From the NCBI GenBank assembly GCA_017620135.1, contig JAFZQZ010000096.1, positions 24,702-88,701 of the forward strand: a stretch of 64,000 nt of DNA, given 5' to 3'. Positions 17,203 to 26,493 of the stretch are shown here, one piece after another. Position 1 is the first letter of the stretch. Each line of letters opens with the position of its first letter. Origin of the DNA: Bacillota bacterium. GTDB lineage: Bacteria > Bacillota > Clostridia > Lachnospirales > Bianqueaceae. The notes beneath the pieces were generated by a model. That model ran no database searches, was not told where the DNA came from, and saw only the letters and a program-made list of their open reading frames with translations. The translations under genes were made by a program, and so were the position numbers.

Positions 17203-17299
17203 CGAGACCCCGATGCCTCATCACTCATACCTCGCTTAACGTGAGGTTTTCTTTTTGCCCGGAGGCCACTGTTTATGCGGTTTCCGGGCGTTTTTCTTT
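17203..17299 (+). repeat. Double-terminator direct repeat, copy 2
   Basis: Second copy of the element at 15415. First hairpin CCTCGC / GTGAGG at 17230-17246 followed by TTTTCTTTTT; second hairpin GCCCGGA / TCCGGGC at 17257-17289 followed by TTTTTCTTTT. As two consecutive rho-independent terminators it closes the brnA transcript. Confidence 0.75.
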
Positions 17300-17362
17300 T
17301 CTCCACAAAACCTTTGCTGTCCAATATATTAGCTTTCTGAACATCTACCATTTCAAAAACGC

Positions 17363-18049
17363 TTACTCTTTCTTGGATGAGCCGATTGCGCTTTTGATAC
17401 AGAAGAAGTATAAGAACAGCACCATCAGGAGCTCACCAAACATGCTGATGAAGAAGATCAGATCGCTGTTTCCGGTTGCCGGACCGAGCGCAGAAAAAGC
17501 AAACATGAAGAATGCAGAAAGGAAAAGATGAGGATTCTTTTGCCTGATCCATACAACAATACCGACAGCCATCATGGGGATCACAGTGCCAAAGGACAGG
17601 ACCCTGCTGATCGCGTCTGCCCACTTAGGCGTTTCTTCTCCCGAGGCAAGACGGACGACTCCCGCGATTTCCCGTTTTTCCAGAACCGTTGCAAGTGCCT
17701 GCGCCAAGCCGCCGACCATCAGCACGACTGTCAGGATCCAGACAACGATCAGCCAGCCTTTTTTCAGTTTCAGGGCATAAGCACAAATAGGAAAGATCAG
17801 TGGGATCAGCAGCCCGTGAGCAACAAAGCGTGCGGGGCTGATCGAAAAAAGAATACCTTCCGGCAGTATCTTGCCAAGCCCGATGATCGCAGCATCCAGG
17901 ATCAGCCCGATCGTTAATACGCCTGAGCAGAGAGCGACCGGTTGTTTATGATGCTTTGCCTGAAGAAACAAAAACACGGCGATCAGTATTTCCGCTGCAA
18001 CGATACACCAGATGGATGGTGCACAGATAGTCATAAAGAATTCTCTCAT
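17363..18049 (-). CDS. Multi-pass membrane protein, unknown
   Basis: 228 residues with about seven hydrophobic spans and a short charged C-terminus (SSKKE). The first span is near residues 10-30 (SIWCIVAAEILIAVFLFL). There are no motifs I can assign. AGGAGAAAATAG directly precedes the ATG at 18049, supporting this start. It is transcribed alone: a 169-base gap separates it from the ABC exporter operon upstream, and the convergent terminator repeat lies beyond its stop. It could be a transporter or sensor; the sequence alone does not say. Confidence 0.7.
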   Translation of the reverse strand: MREFFMTICAPSIWCIVAAEILIAVFLFLQAKHHKQPVALCSGVLTIGLILDAAIIGLGKILPEGILFSISPARFVAHGLLIPLIFPICAYALKLKKGWLIVVWILTVVLMVGGLAQALATVLEKREIAGVVRLASGEETPKWADAISRVLSFGTVIPMMAVGIVVWIRQKNPHLFLSAFFMFAFSALGPATGNSDLIFFISMFGELLMVLFLYFFCIKSAIGSSKKE

Positions 18050-18218
18050 CTATTTTCTCCTTTGTCGTGCCATTAGTTAATATCATACTCGACAATCATC
18101 GAAATAGCAAGCTTAGGTATCGATTCACGGAATCGTTATCGTCAGGAGTGCCCCACTTGAAGAATCATCCGTTCACTTACTTGTTTTTATGATAGCATGT
18201 TATAGTCAACCATTTCCA

Positions 18219-18893
18219 TCAACATATTATCTTTCCATCTACCAGATGATATTCCTTCATGCAAACTTCCGCTACCAGTGGGTCATGCGTGACAATTAGA
18301 ATAGTTAGCCCTTTCTCCCTGTTGATTTTCTGCAGAAGCTCCATCAACAGGATCGTATTCTCCCTGTCCAGCGCACCGGTTGGTTCGTCAGCCAGAATGA
18401 CCTGCGCATTCATATTTAATGCACGGGCGATTGCGACCCGCTGTTTCTGGCCACCGGAAAGTTTCCCTGCCGGTTTGCGGTATAGTCCCATTAGTCCCAC
18501 CTCATCCATGACTTTCATCGCATTGGAACGGTTTTCTTTCGTGTGTCTTCCTCCGATCATCTGCGGAAGGCATACGTTGAAAAGTGTGCTCTCTTCCTCA
18601 AGCAGACTGTAATCCTGAGAAATAAAGCCGATATCGGTATTGCGCAGACGGCACGTCTCCTTCTCTTTCATGGTCTCCACATCCTGACCATTCCAGCAGT
18701 ATTGTCCTGATGACAATTTCTCGATTCCCGCGATGATCTTTAGAAGTGTCGTCTTTCCCGATCCGGAAGGTCCGGTGATCGCGATCATTTCACCCTTTTC
18801 GATCGTCAGACTTGTTCCTGCCAACGCCGCGACTTCGGTCTCTTTGCCTATATCATATTTCTTAACAGCGTCTTTCAATTCAATCAGTCCCAC
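18219..18893 (-). CDS. ABC transporter ATP-binding protein (LolD/MacB type)
   Basis: 224 residues. Walker A GPSGSGKTT, Q-loop near FISQDYSLLEE, signature LSGGQKQRVAIARAL, Walker B VILADEPTG with the usual ALDREN, and switch His in VTHD. This is the short ATPase of the MacB/LolD/FtsE group that powers FtsX-like permeases by a mechanotransmission mode. It starts with GTG at 18893, one base after the permease stop, with GGAGAA upstream. It is the last gene of a three-gene exporter operon. Substrate unknown; relatives often export peptides or confer antimicrobial-peptide resistance. Confidence 0.93.
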   Translation of the reverse strand: MGLIELKDAVKKYDIGKETEVAALAGTSLTIEKGEMIAITGPSGSGKTTLLKIIAGIEKLSSGQYCWNGQDVETMKEKETCRLRNTDIGFISQDYSLLEEESTLFNVCLPQMIGGRHTKENRSNAMKVMDEVGLMGLYRKPAGKLSGGQKQRVAIARALNMNAQVILADEPTGALDRENTILLMELLQKINREKGLTILIVTHDPLVAEVCMKEYHLVDGKIIC

Positions 18894-18894
18894 G

Positions 18895-20115
18895 TTATTC
18901 TCCTTCCTCCGCTCTTCTTCCTGCTATCATACTTTTCCTGATATACTGAAAACCGATCAAAGATGACAGGAGCAGGATGGCTGTCATCATACACAGAAGC
19001 ACAGTAAAGGCTTCCCATGAACCGACAACAAATTTCATATGAGGCCATATTCCATTTGCCAGCGACTTCGTCAGCATTCCTATCGCAGACGAGATCACGA
19101 TCAGAAGAAAATTGGACGCAACATACAATAAATAGATTTTCGGTACAGTCGCTCCCAGGAGATACAGCTCCCTGAATACATTCTTCTTTGTCTCGATCGT
19201 TAGAAAAACATACCCTCCATATCCGAACAATGCAACCAGTGTATAGAGAACCAATAGAAAGATGAATCCGCTGTTGTCTGCTATCATGGCAGTAAATATA
19301 GTGTTCATCATTTCTTTCATGTTCAAGACAGTTCCATATGTCCCGGCCTGTGCTTCGATTTTCTGCCTGATCTCTTCAAAACCTGTTTCCGGCTTCAGAG
19401 GGATCAGGTAGATCGGCTCCCACCTGATTTCTTCATCAAACTCATCACCAAGGTCAAAAGAAAGGATCGCCTCATATCTTTCCTGTCCGCTCGTCAACTC
19501 TTCCAAGGCATCGGAAGCGATCAATGTGACGAATCTATCTCCTCTGGGAATAGGAATCGCACAGTTTTCCCGCAGAATTCCCGAAACGATACATCGGACT
19601 TTATGATCATATGTGCTGCCCGGATTTCCGAACGTTATTTCGATCTCAGAGCCGACAGGATAGTCCTTTCCAATGCCGGCTGTCACTACGACATAATGCT
19701 TACCTTCCTCTCTCGTAACTATTCCTTTTTGAAGAGACAAGGAAAGGATCTCGTCCATATGATCATAGATAAGCAGCTTGCAGTTTTTAGTCCCGCTTTG
19801 TTCATATTTCGCAAGTACATCTGCGAATCGACAGATCTTCTCTCCTTCCGCGGCGAAGCAGATCTTTTTATATACGTCCGCTCGAAGATCTCCCATTTCA
19901 TCCATTACCAGATTCATGTTAGGAGTAAAGTAAACGGTGCGACTGTAATCGATCCTGTAGCATCGGTCCATCTGTAAACGTTCCTGAAAATAAGTGATCA
20001 AAACGTCTGCTGTACTCGCAAAGAACATTGCCATAATGACCAACTGCAGAATGAGAACCAGTTCTCTCAGTTTTCGCTTTGAATAGAATAACTTCATCAG
20101 TTCTATGCCGTTCAT
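18895..20115 (-). CDS. FtsX-like permease, second subunit
   Basis: 406 residues: one N-terminal membrane span (about 18-38), a roughly 240-residue extracytoplasmic domain, then three spans near residues 260-400, the usual MacB/FtsX layout. The ATG at 20115 overlaps the stop of the upstream permease (ATGA) and has GGGGAGGA before it. The open frame continues nearly 100 codons upstream, but that part only mirrors the other permease and is not coding. It pairs with the upstream permease as a heterodimer driven by the ATPase encoded next. Confidence 0.85.
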   Translation of the reverse strand: MNGIELMKLFYSKRKLRELVLILQLVIMAMFFASTADVLITYFQERLQMDRCYRIDYSRTVYFTPNMNLVMDEMGDLRADVYKKICFAAEGEKICRFADVLAKYEQSGTKNCKLLIYDHMDEILSLSLQKGIVTREEGKHYVVVTAGIGKDYPVGSEIEITFGNPGSTYDHKVRCIVSGILRENCAIPIPRGDRFVTLIASDALEELTSGQERYEAILSFDLGDEFDEEIRWEPIYLIPLKPETGFEEIRQKIEAQAGTYGTVLNMKEMMNTIFTAMIADNSGFIFLLVLYTLVALFGYGGYVFLTIETKKNVFRELYLLGATVPKIYLLYVASNFLLIVISSAIGMLTKSLANGIWPHMKFVVGSWEAFTVLLCMMTAILLLSSLIGFQYIRKSMIAGRRAEEGE

Positions 20116-21260
20116 GCGTTCCTGTCCTCCCCGATCCTTCTGACTTCTTTGAAGACAAGCGGTAAAGTGGCAGCAGATATAAACAGAAAAACCAGTCCCA
20201 TCATCAGCCCAAGTATCAAATAGGAAGGAGTTTCTTCCCTGTATATGATCTGCATAAGTGGGAGCGTGATCTTCTGCAGTAAAGCCGCTGCAGCTGTACC
20301 TGTCAGGAAATAGCATAACAACCGTCCATAGATCATCCAGAGGATCTTCGCTGATGTCAGTCCACAGAGATGATAAACAGAAAACTCCCGGACAGATGCC
20401 TTGACCCATTGCAGAACGAGTTGAAAAAGCGTTAATCCGGCGATCAAACTTAATATCAGGCTTTTTCGAATATAAACGATAGTTTTTTCTGCCAACCTGG
20501 TTTCTGCTGTATGCTTTGGCAGACAGACCTGCATCTTTGGAAATTCTTTTTTCAGAGTCTTCTTATACGTTTTGAGTTTTTTATTATCAGCATCGTTGAA
20601 TTGAATCAATATCTGATCCGGCTCGAAGCTTTCCAGATAACAGGAAGCGGGAATCACGATGAACCTGAAATACTCCTCACGCAGTCTCCCGGTATTTGGA
20701 TCATCGTACGGTGTTTCTTCTGTAAACAGATGTACCTTTGATTCATCCGGAATCATGCTGTTAAAGTTAAAGGTCCCCATCCAGCCAACGCCGATGACCG
20801 TATATAAATCGTCTCCTATCTTGATTTCTTTTGACCGGTCATCCTTTTGATACTGTTCGGATACGTAAGCGACCTTCTCGCCTTCAAGCACCTCTTCTTC
20901 TGTAAAAAAGCGTCCGCTGGAATGAGGAAACCACCTGGTCTGCTCTGTTCCGTCCCATCCGACGATATATAACCCGTTTTCACTTTTTGTCAGGTAAATA
21001 ATATTCGCGATCTCTTCATTTCCTGCCCTGTCCAGGAGCTGATTCATTCGTCGAATCTCAGTGCTTTGTTCATCACCGGGATTTACGATCAGGGATGAGT
21101 AATCACTCCAGTTTTTCGCCATCTCATATTCACTCACTGCGATACCAAGCATTTCGCAGATACAATACATCGTCACGATGATTCCAACGAGCAGGATCAG
21201 CAGGAGTCCTTTTTTCCGATGAATGTCTGCCCACAGAAAGCTGAGAAAGATATGGTTCAT
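20112..21260 (-). CDS. FtsX-like permease, first subunit
   Basis: 382 residues with a first membrane span near 18-38 (LLLILLVGIIVTMYCI), a large outside domain, and three C-terminal spans starting near 262. The outside domain contains YTVIGVGWMG and ends before ETRLAEKTIVYIRKS, resembling MacB periplasmic-type domains. The start at 21260 is chosen because GAGAGGG lies six bases before it; an ATG five codons earlier lacks a site. No two-component regulator, which often accompanies bacitracin-type exporters, is adjacent. Confidence 0.82.
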   Translation of the reverse strand: MNHIFLSFLWADIHRKKGLLLILLVGIIVTMYCICEMLGIAVSEYEMAKNWSDYSSLIVNPGDEQSTEIRRMNQLLDRAGNEEIANIIYLTKSENGLYIVGWDGTEQTRWFPHSSGRFFTEEEVLEGEKVAYVSEQYQKDDRSKEIKIGDDLYTVIGVGWMGTFNFNSMIPDESKVHLFTEETPYDDPNTGRLREEYFRFIVIPASCYLESFEPDQILIQFNDADNKKLKTYKKTLKKEFPKMQVCLPKHTAETRLAEKTIVYIRKSLILSLIAGLTLFQLVLQWVKASVREFSVYHLCGLTSAKILWMIYGRLLCYFLTGTAAAALLQKITLPLMQIIYREETPSYLILGLMMGLVFLFISAATLPLVFKEVRRIGEDRNA

Positions 21261-21425
21261 GGTTTGCCCTCTCATATCATGTTTGTTTGGCTATTTCTTT
21301 GATATGATTGTACCCTTTTTTATATTAAGATTCCCTTACGTAATTCTTATCTTTCTCTGTTCCAAAGGGAAGATCTGGTCGTTTTGTTGCTCCTATGCCG
21401 ATTTTATGTCGCTTTCCGATTGCAC

Positions 21426-21454
21426 TTGCTATTGATCGCAAAAATGTATATAGT
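21426..21454 (+). promoter_or_regulatory. Promoter for the 789-residue protein gene
   Basis: TTGCTA at 21426-21431, 17-base spacer, TATAGT at 21449-21454, thirty bases before the ATG at 21484. Confidence 0.5.
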
Positions 21455-21483
21455 TAACATAACAGGAACAGGAGGAAACCATT

Positions 21484-23853
21484 ATGCCATTCAGAGATTA
21501 TTATAATCAGGAACCCGTACGGAGTTTTTCAACGATCGAAGAGTTTGAACAGGATCAGGCGTCGCGATACAGTGAAGATGACAATGCTCGTCAGATGCCC
21601 TTGTTTAGCCCAGGCACAGGCCGCAGCATTCAGGATGATATGCCGCGTCTGGATTCGGCAAGAAAAAACCTGAATCTACAGCAAAAACTCGGTTGGGGAC
21701 AAAACGAAAACGGCGATATCCCGAAGGATGCCAACGGACACAGCCGCATGTATATCATGAGGAAGAATGCCCAAGGGCAGGAGACCCTCATGGAATATGA
21801 CGGTCACCGACTTTCCGACGGGTCTGTTTTGGAGATGAACAGCTTCGGCTTCTTTGATGAGATGCTGATGGGCAATGTCTTTGCTTATCCGCTCGGTGAC
21901 GACGAACCGGTACAGCTGCAGATGAAACATCGAAACGGGGATATCTCATTCTCGATCAGTAAGCCGCTGCAGCCGGATGATCTGTCCAAGTGCATGGAGC
22001 CGCAGCCGCCCGAACCGAGAAGACCCGGCTTTTTCCGCAGCCTCATGAATCGGTGGTTTGGCGCTTTCCAGCGCGACTTTGATGACTACAACAGAGCAGT
22101 GGAATTAAGGGAAGCCTGGGATGAGCGCAAATACAATCTTTCGCGCCAGGCAATGCTCCAGACAAACGGACGCAAGCTCGGTCAGGTACCAAACGAGAAA
22201 GATCAGGCTAAAGCGCTGAAGGAAGCGGAAGTTCGGGAAAAGGAACTGGAAGCAGAAAGAGCCGTTCAGGCTAAGCTGGAAGACGATCTGGAGAACGCCA
22301 AAAGAGTGGCAGGACAGACCGAATTAGGGCAGAAGCTTTCAGAAGCCATCTATGAACCGGATCCGAAAATAATTTCTACAGAAGAAACGGAAGCGCTATA
22401 TCCCGGCCGTACTGTAAAAGATGACGGCGTCCATGAAAGCCTTTTCCAGGGAGCTTATACAGATAGTACAGGTACTCATCACACCCAAGCCGGATATTTC
22501 AACGGCGGAGAGGGAAAAAACTATTTCGGAGACCTGACCCGCATTCCAAAAGAGGATCTGGATCTGGATTCCATCAAAGTCGGACAGGAAAACGTGACAA
22601 AATCAGATTTCTGCAATCTGGCCCTGTTTGCCGGTATGGATCCGAAAATCGGAGCGAAGAACTATCTCGTTACCCCGGAATACGATCCTACGTTGAAACC
22701 GGCCATGCAGCAGCTTAAAGAGACAGACCCCGAGACTCAGCAGGAAAAAAGAGCTTTTTCCGATGAAGAGATCGATGCACTGATCAGCGGTTCCTGTTCC
22801 AGCATGTACACTACAGATACACATAAGCTCACTCCTCGTGGGCAGAGCGGAGTTTACATTAAGACTGGTATCGATCCGGCCAGACTGGCTGTACGGGATG
22901 CTTTAAATGAATACAAGGCAGGCAAGATCGGAAAACTGGCGCAGATCATCGCCACCGGTATCAATGAAGAAGCCGGTGCCATCTGTCAGATGGAAGAATC
23001 CGCGGGAGAAGAAATGATGGGCGGTATCGCAGCGTCCAAAAGTATGATCAAGCTGCTGAACGCGGATCCCAACCTGAAGGATGCGGCATTCAAGGCCGGC
23101 ATGAAGGAAAAGAACCTTTGGACCGTGGAAGGCGCTCAGGAACTTTCGGTGCTGCATCAGAAGGCAGCGGACGCAAACGTAAAGCTTTTCCAGGCAGCCG
23201 TGGATGGAAAAGAACTGCCACCGCAGGAGAAGGCACAAGCCGTTAAGGACATTATCAAGGGCAAGGTGGCCCTGGAGTCTATGCTTGTGGATAACAAAAA
23301 GTCTCAGGGAGAGAAAATTGACACATACTTTGCCAAGTTTGCGCAAGGCGCAATGCCCCCGACTGAAAAAGACAATCCGAGACAAGTCAGATATTATGAT
23401 GAGAATGGCGGACTGATCATGCCAAAGAAAGGCGTCCCGTACATGACCAGCGGGATGCACATGACGGAGTCCATGAAACGCTACTATAAGGAAAAACCTG
23501 CCAGCGTTATGCTTCTGAAAACACCTGCAGGTAAGAAGAATCTGGATACGATCGCAGACCAGATCGTAGCGGAAGATAAACTGCTTGATCTGTCCACCAG
23601 GGATCTTGCCAATAAACTGAATTTCGCTGCTTCGCAATCGAATACGAAATATGGCGAGCGTGGCATTCGCAAGATGGCTGAACAGGGCATGGTAACCAAG
23701 GATACAATGCAGGAATTAAAGCATGAGCTGAAAACCGGTCAGGCAAGCCCGAAGATGGAACAGCCTAAGAAAGCCGAGCCGGTTGTCCAGGCAGAAAACA
23801 ACATCCAGGATAAAGGCAAAATGGTCGAAGGAAACCAGCCCGGGATCAGATGA
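21484..23853 (+). CDS. Large soluble hypothetical protein with coiled-coil segment
   Basis: 789 residues, no signal peptide or membrane segment. Residues 150-280 are charged; about 235-275 (KALKEAEVREKELEAERAVQ) is a likely coiled coil. The rest is mixed, with a central block rich in Lys/Glu/Asp and a Gln/Pro/Lys-rich tail ending in KGKMVEGNQPGIR. I recognise no domain. AGGAGGAAACC before the ATG and a promoter 30 bases upstream show a well-expressed single gene, and a strong terminator follows. Length and shape suggest a structural or scaffold protein, but that is a guess. Confidence 0.75.
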   Translation: MPFRDYYNQEPVRSFSTIEEFEQDQASRYSEDDNARQMPLFSPGTGRSIQDDMPRLDSARKNLNLQQKLGWGQNENGDIPKDANGHSRMYIMRKNAQGQETLMEYDGHRLSDGSVLEMNSFGFFDEMLMGNVFAYPLGDDEPVQLQMKHRNGDISFSISKPLQPDDLSKCMEPQPPEPRRPGFFRSLMNRWFGAFQRDFDDYNRAVELREAWDERKYNLSRQAMLQTNGRKLGQVPNEKDQAKALKEAEVREKELEAERAVQAKLEDDLENAKRVAGQTELGQKLSEAIYEPDPKIISTEETEALYPGRTVKDDGVHESLFQGAYTDSTGTHHTQAGYFNGGEGKNYFGDLTRIPKEDLDLDSIKVGQENVTKSDFCNLALFAGMDPKIGAKNYLVTPEYDPTLKPAMQQLKETDPETQQEKRAFSDEEIDALISGSCSSMYTTDTHKLTPRGQSGVYIKTGIDPARLAVRDALNEYKAGKIGKLAQIIATGINEEAGAICQMEESAGEEMMGGIAASKSMIKLLNADPNLKDAAFKAGMKEKNLWTVEGAQELSVLHQKAADANVKLFQAAVDGKELPPQEKAQAVKDIIKGKVALESMLVDNKKSQGEKIDTYFAKFAQGAMPPTEKDNPRQVRYYDENGGLIMPKKGVPYMTSGMHMTESMKRYYKEKPASVMLLKTPAGKKNLDTIADQIVAEDKLLDLSTRDLANKLNFAASQSNTKYGERGIRKMAEQGMVTKDTMQELKHELKTGQASPKMEQPKKAEPVVQAENNIQDKGKMVEGNQPGIR

Positions 23854-23860
23854 TAAAAAA

Positions 23861-23898
23861 GGCTTCCCAAGAGATTTTCTCAAGGGAAGCTTTTTTTT
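23861..23898 (+). terminator. Convergent terminator
   Basis: Stem GCTTCCC / GGGAAGC with partial inner pairing (GAGA / TCTC), followed by eight T. The minus strand shows six T on the other side, so it can serve both convergent genes. Confidence 0.85.
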
Positions 23899-23900
23899 GT

Positions 23901-25145
23901 TCATCCTATCTTCGTCCAGTTGATCTGATTCAGCAGGCTCTGATCAAGAGCGTTGCCGGATACACCAAAGGTGTCCCCGTATTGATTCTGGTAAACATGG
24001 TCGGCGACGACGCTCACTTCGACCGGACGTCCGTCCAGTCCGGTATAGGTATTGACTCCGCGGATCGCTTCGGATCGCGCCGCGCTGATCCGGGAATCCG
24101 ACGCCATCTTTTTGTTCCACGAATCCATCGTCATGGCTGACATCTCCGCCGAGTTCCGGGCCAGTGTCTGCTGAAGATTCCGCTGTGACTGCATGAGGTT
24201 GAGCTGTGCCTGCTGCGCCTGCGCGGCATATCCCTGTGCTTCCAGGGTTCTCTGCCGGAACATCTGCTCGACAAAGCTGTCATACTGCTGCTGAAGCGCC
24301 TCATCCGGTACCAGGGAAGATACGAAATTCAGAAAGGCAGCCGTTCCCTCTTCCTCCCGCTCTTCCGGAACAGTCGCGATATAGCTCCGGTTGCATCCCC
24401 ACTGAATGCAGTCCACCTGTTTGCCGTACTGACTCGCGTGACCGAACGGGATCTGTCCGTTGGCCGGCAACGGCTGCATCTGCCGTGCCTGCTGTTGCTG
24501 TGCTTTGCCCATTCCACCGAACAGACTTCCCAGCGCGCCGAGCGGATTCATCATCATGTTGATCTGTTGGAAAGTATTATTGGCATCGTAATATTCGATA
24601 CCCTGATAGTCCATGCCGGCAAGGACGACGATATTCTTCCCGTTCTTCTGCCCTCTGTATTTTACGAGAATACCCTGACAGGTGGCATTGGCGATCTCGA
24701 TCCTGACTGTGATATTGACCGTGTGCGACATAAAGAACTGCTTCAGCCAGCCAACCGCTTTTCCCGGGTCTTTTCCATAGGCGCTCGGAAGAGTTGCCGT
24801 GGCCACAGGCGTCAGCTGTGTCTGGGCAAAGGCGGAAGCAAACTGCATCAAATAAACGTAAGGCTCCGTAAATGTCCTAAGGCTTCCGGGGATGGTCGTC
24901 GGAAGATTCTGGACAGACTGGCGGACAGCCGGGTTCTGATAGTCTTCGAACATCTCTCTCGAGCTTGAAGCCATGATGATCTGTGCGTCCGGACTGACAG
25001 CCGCCATGCTGATCGTCATCGGCACGGCATCACACTGCCATTTCTGAACGATCGTTCCGGAAGTGACATATCCTTCCGGGAGAACTGCGCTTCCCAGCGC
25101 GATACCTTCGGTGGAAACAAATGTCTTACGAATCATATCCTGCAT
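23901..25145 (-). CDS. Hypothetical protein with Gln-rich coiled segment
   Basis: 414 residues. The N-terminal 170 residues are globular (FVSTEGIALGSAVLPEGYVT, MTISMAAVSPDAQIIMASSS). The middle has a flexible Gly/Met/Gln stretch (LGSLFGGMGKAQQQQARQM), and residues about 290-370 are helical and Gln/Ala-rich. No signal peptide. No family recognised. The ATG at 25145 is favoured by AAGGAG nine bases upstream. It follows the DUF898 gene by 94 bases on the same strand and may be co-transcribed with the sugar-acid operon upstream. Confidence 0.65.
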   Translation of the reverse strand: MQDMIRKTFVSTEGIALGSAVLPEGYVTSGTIVQKWQCDAVPMTISMAAVSPDAQIIMASSSREMFEDYQNPAVRQSVQNLPTTIPGSLRTFTEPYVYLMQFASAFAQTQLTPVATATLPSAYGKDPGKAVGWLKQFFMSHTVNITVRIEIANATCQGILVKYRGQKNGKNIVVLAGMDYQGIEYYDANNTFQQINMMMNPLGALGSLFGGMGKAQQQQARQMQPLPANGQIPFGHASQYGKQVDCIQWGCNRSYIATVPEEREEEGTAAFLNFVSSLVPDEALQQQYDSFVEQMFRQRTLEAQGYAAQAQQAQLNLMQSQRNLQQTLARNSAEMSAMTMDSWNKKMASDSRISAARSEAIRGVNTYTGLDGRPVEVSVVADHVYQNQYGDTFGVSGNALDQSLLNQINWTKIG

Positions 25146-25238
25146 AGCTATTTTCTCCTTATTCACAAATCTGATCGAGTTCATTCAGCAGTTAAGACAC
25201 AGTGTTTGATTGCCATCCTTCTTAAGTAGTCCTGATTG

Positions 25239-25871
25239 TTAAAAGAGCAAATGCGTATGAGCGACTTTCCATTTCTTCAGCTTGATCCCTACCCATAATC
25301 CATAGATTCCCAGAGTAATGATCGTCAGAAGAAGCCATTTGATCCACTGTCCGAACAGCCCGACAGCCGTCCCGTCAAAAGCCAGCCGATGACCGCTGAT
25401 AATGGTATGCTTGATCTCCCAGTTATAGATCATGGTGTATGCCCAGGGCAGGCAGATCCCCAGCGTGATCGTGGTGACCAGGATCCCCAGGATATGGTAG
25501 CCGATCAGCTGGAATAATCCTCCGTCAAACCAGGATTCACCGGTGAAAAATCCTCCGGGATATCCCACCGCGTTGACATGTGTATGTACAGCCCGCCATT
25601 TTTTGAGTTTGATCCCTACCCAGAACCCATAGATTCCCAGCGTAATGATCGTCAGAAGCAGCCACTTGATCCACTGGCCGAACAGGCCTACGGCAGTTCC
25701 GTCAAAATAGAGCCGGTTTCCATTGATGACTGTATGTTTTGTTTCCCAGTTGTAGATCATGGTATAAGCCCACGGCAGGCAGATCCCCAGACTGAGAACT
25801 GTCACCAGAAAGCCAAGGATCCTGTAACCGATCAACTGGAGCAGACCTCCGTCGAAATATGATTTATTCAT
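25239..25871 (-). CDS. DUF898-type membrane protein made of two near-identical halves
   Basis: 210 residues built from two copies of a roughly 95-residue unit. Each unit has FDGGL-QLIGY, GICLPWAYTMIYNWE, RL-FDGTAVGLFGQWIKW and LGIYG-WVGIKLKKW, and two membrane spans per unit. The pattern matches the DUF898/YjgN-like membrane family, whose role is not known. The halves are mostly identical, which means a recent internal duplication or strong selection for symmetry. It lies four bases after the CHR transporter gene, as last member of the operon that starts at ulaG or ulaE. Confidence 0.8.
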   Translation of the reverse strand: MNKSYFDGGLLQLIGYRILGFLVTVLSLGICLPWAYTMIYNWETKHTVINGNRLYFDGTAVGLFGQWIKWLLLTIITLGIYGFWVGIKLKKWRAVHTHVNAVGYPGGFFTGESWFDGGLFQLIGYHILGILVTTITLGICLPWAYTMIYNWEIKHTIISGHRLAFDGTAVGLFGQWIKWLLLTIITLGIYGLWVGIKLKKWKVAHTHLLF

Positions 25872-25875
25872 TTAT

Positions 25876-26493
25876 TTATACTCCTCCAAATCTGAAAATG
25901 ATCCCGATCACAGCTGATGCCGCCAGAAATACGACGGGATGAAGCTTACTGATCTTTGCGAGTACTTTATTCTTCTTCAGCGCCTTGAATGTTCCAAGGT
26001 TCATCAATAGCCAGAGAACGACCGCCAGGATCACCGCCGGATATCGGATGCCGCTGAAAACACTCTTCAGACTGTCAAATGCTCCCGGGTTAAACAGAGC
26101 GATCTGGCCGACACTCAGACACGCCGCGGCGATCAGGCCGGTGGATGCCGGACGCAGTCCGTAAAATGCCGCCTTCACATATTTATTGTCCTGGAAAGCT
26201 TTCAGGATCTTCGCGACGATAATGATGATCACGATGGATGGAAAGATCAGGCCAAGTGTAGCGACCACTGCACCAAGTATACCACCGACGGTATAACCGG
26301 TATAGGTGGACATGTTCACGCCGATCGGTCCCGGGGTACATTCGGAAACCGCGATCATATCGGCGAGTTGATCTGCTGTGTACCAGCCGGTTCGCACGGA
26401 GATATCCTGAAGGAAAGGAAGTGTGGCGAGCCCGCCGCCGATAGCGAACAGACCGGCTTTCGCAAATTCATAAAATAACTGCAGATAGATCAT
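25876..26493 (-). CDS. CHR-family transporter, second half (chromate-transporter type)
   Basis: 205 residues of the CHR superfamily: FAIGGGLATLPFLQ near the N-terminus, then SECTPGPIGVNMSTYTGY, the conserved loop. It is a half-length protein; with the 183-residue neighbour (ATGA overlap) it makes a paired short-CHR transporter of about six spans each. Members are named after chromate export, but in sugar-acid operons an organic or inorganic anion is as likely. The neighbours (UlaE-like epimerase, DMT permease) argue against chromate as the natural substrate here. Confidence 0.85.
   Translation of the reverse strand: MIYLQLFYEFAKAGLFAIGGGLATLPFLQDISVRTGWYTADQLADMIAVSECTPGPIGVNMSTYTGYTVGGILGAVVATLGLIFPSIVIIIIVAKILKAFQDNKYVKAAFYGLRPASTGLIAAACLSVGQIALFNPGAFDSLKSVFSGIRYPAVILAVVLWLLMNLGTFKALKKNKVLAKISKLHPVVFLAASAVIGIIFRFGGV

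Noticed and set aside
20116..20409. Long N-terminal extension of the second FtsX-like permease
   Set aside because: It lies wholly inside the first permease gene in another frame; the ATG at 20115 has the ribosome site.
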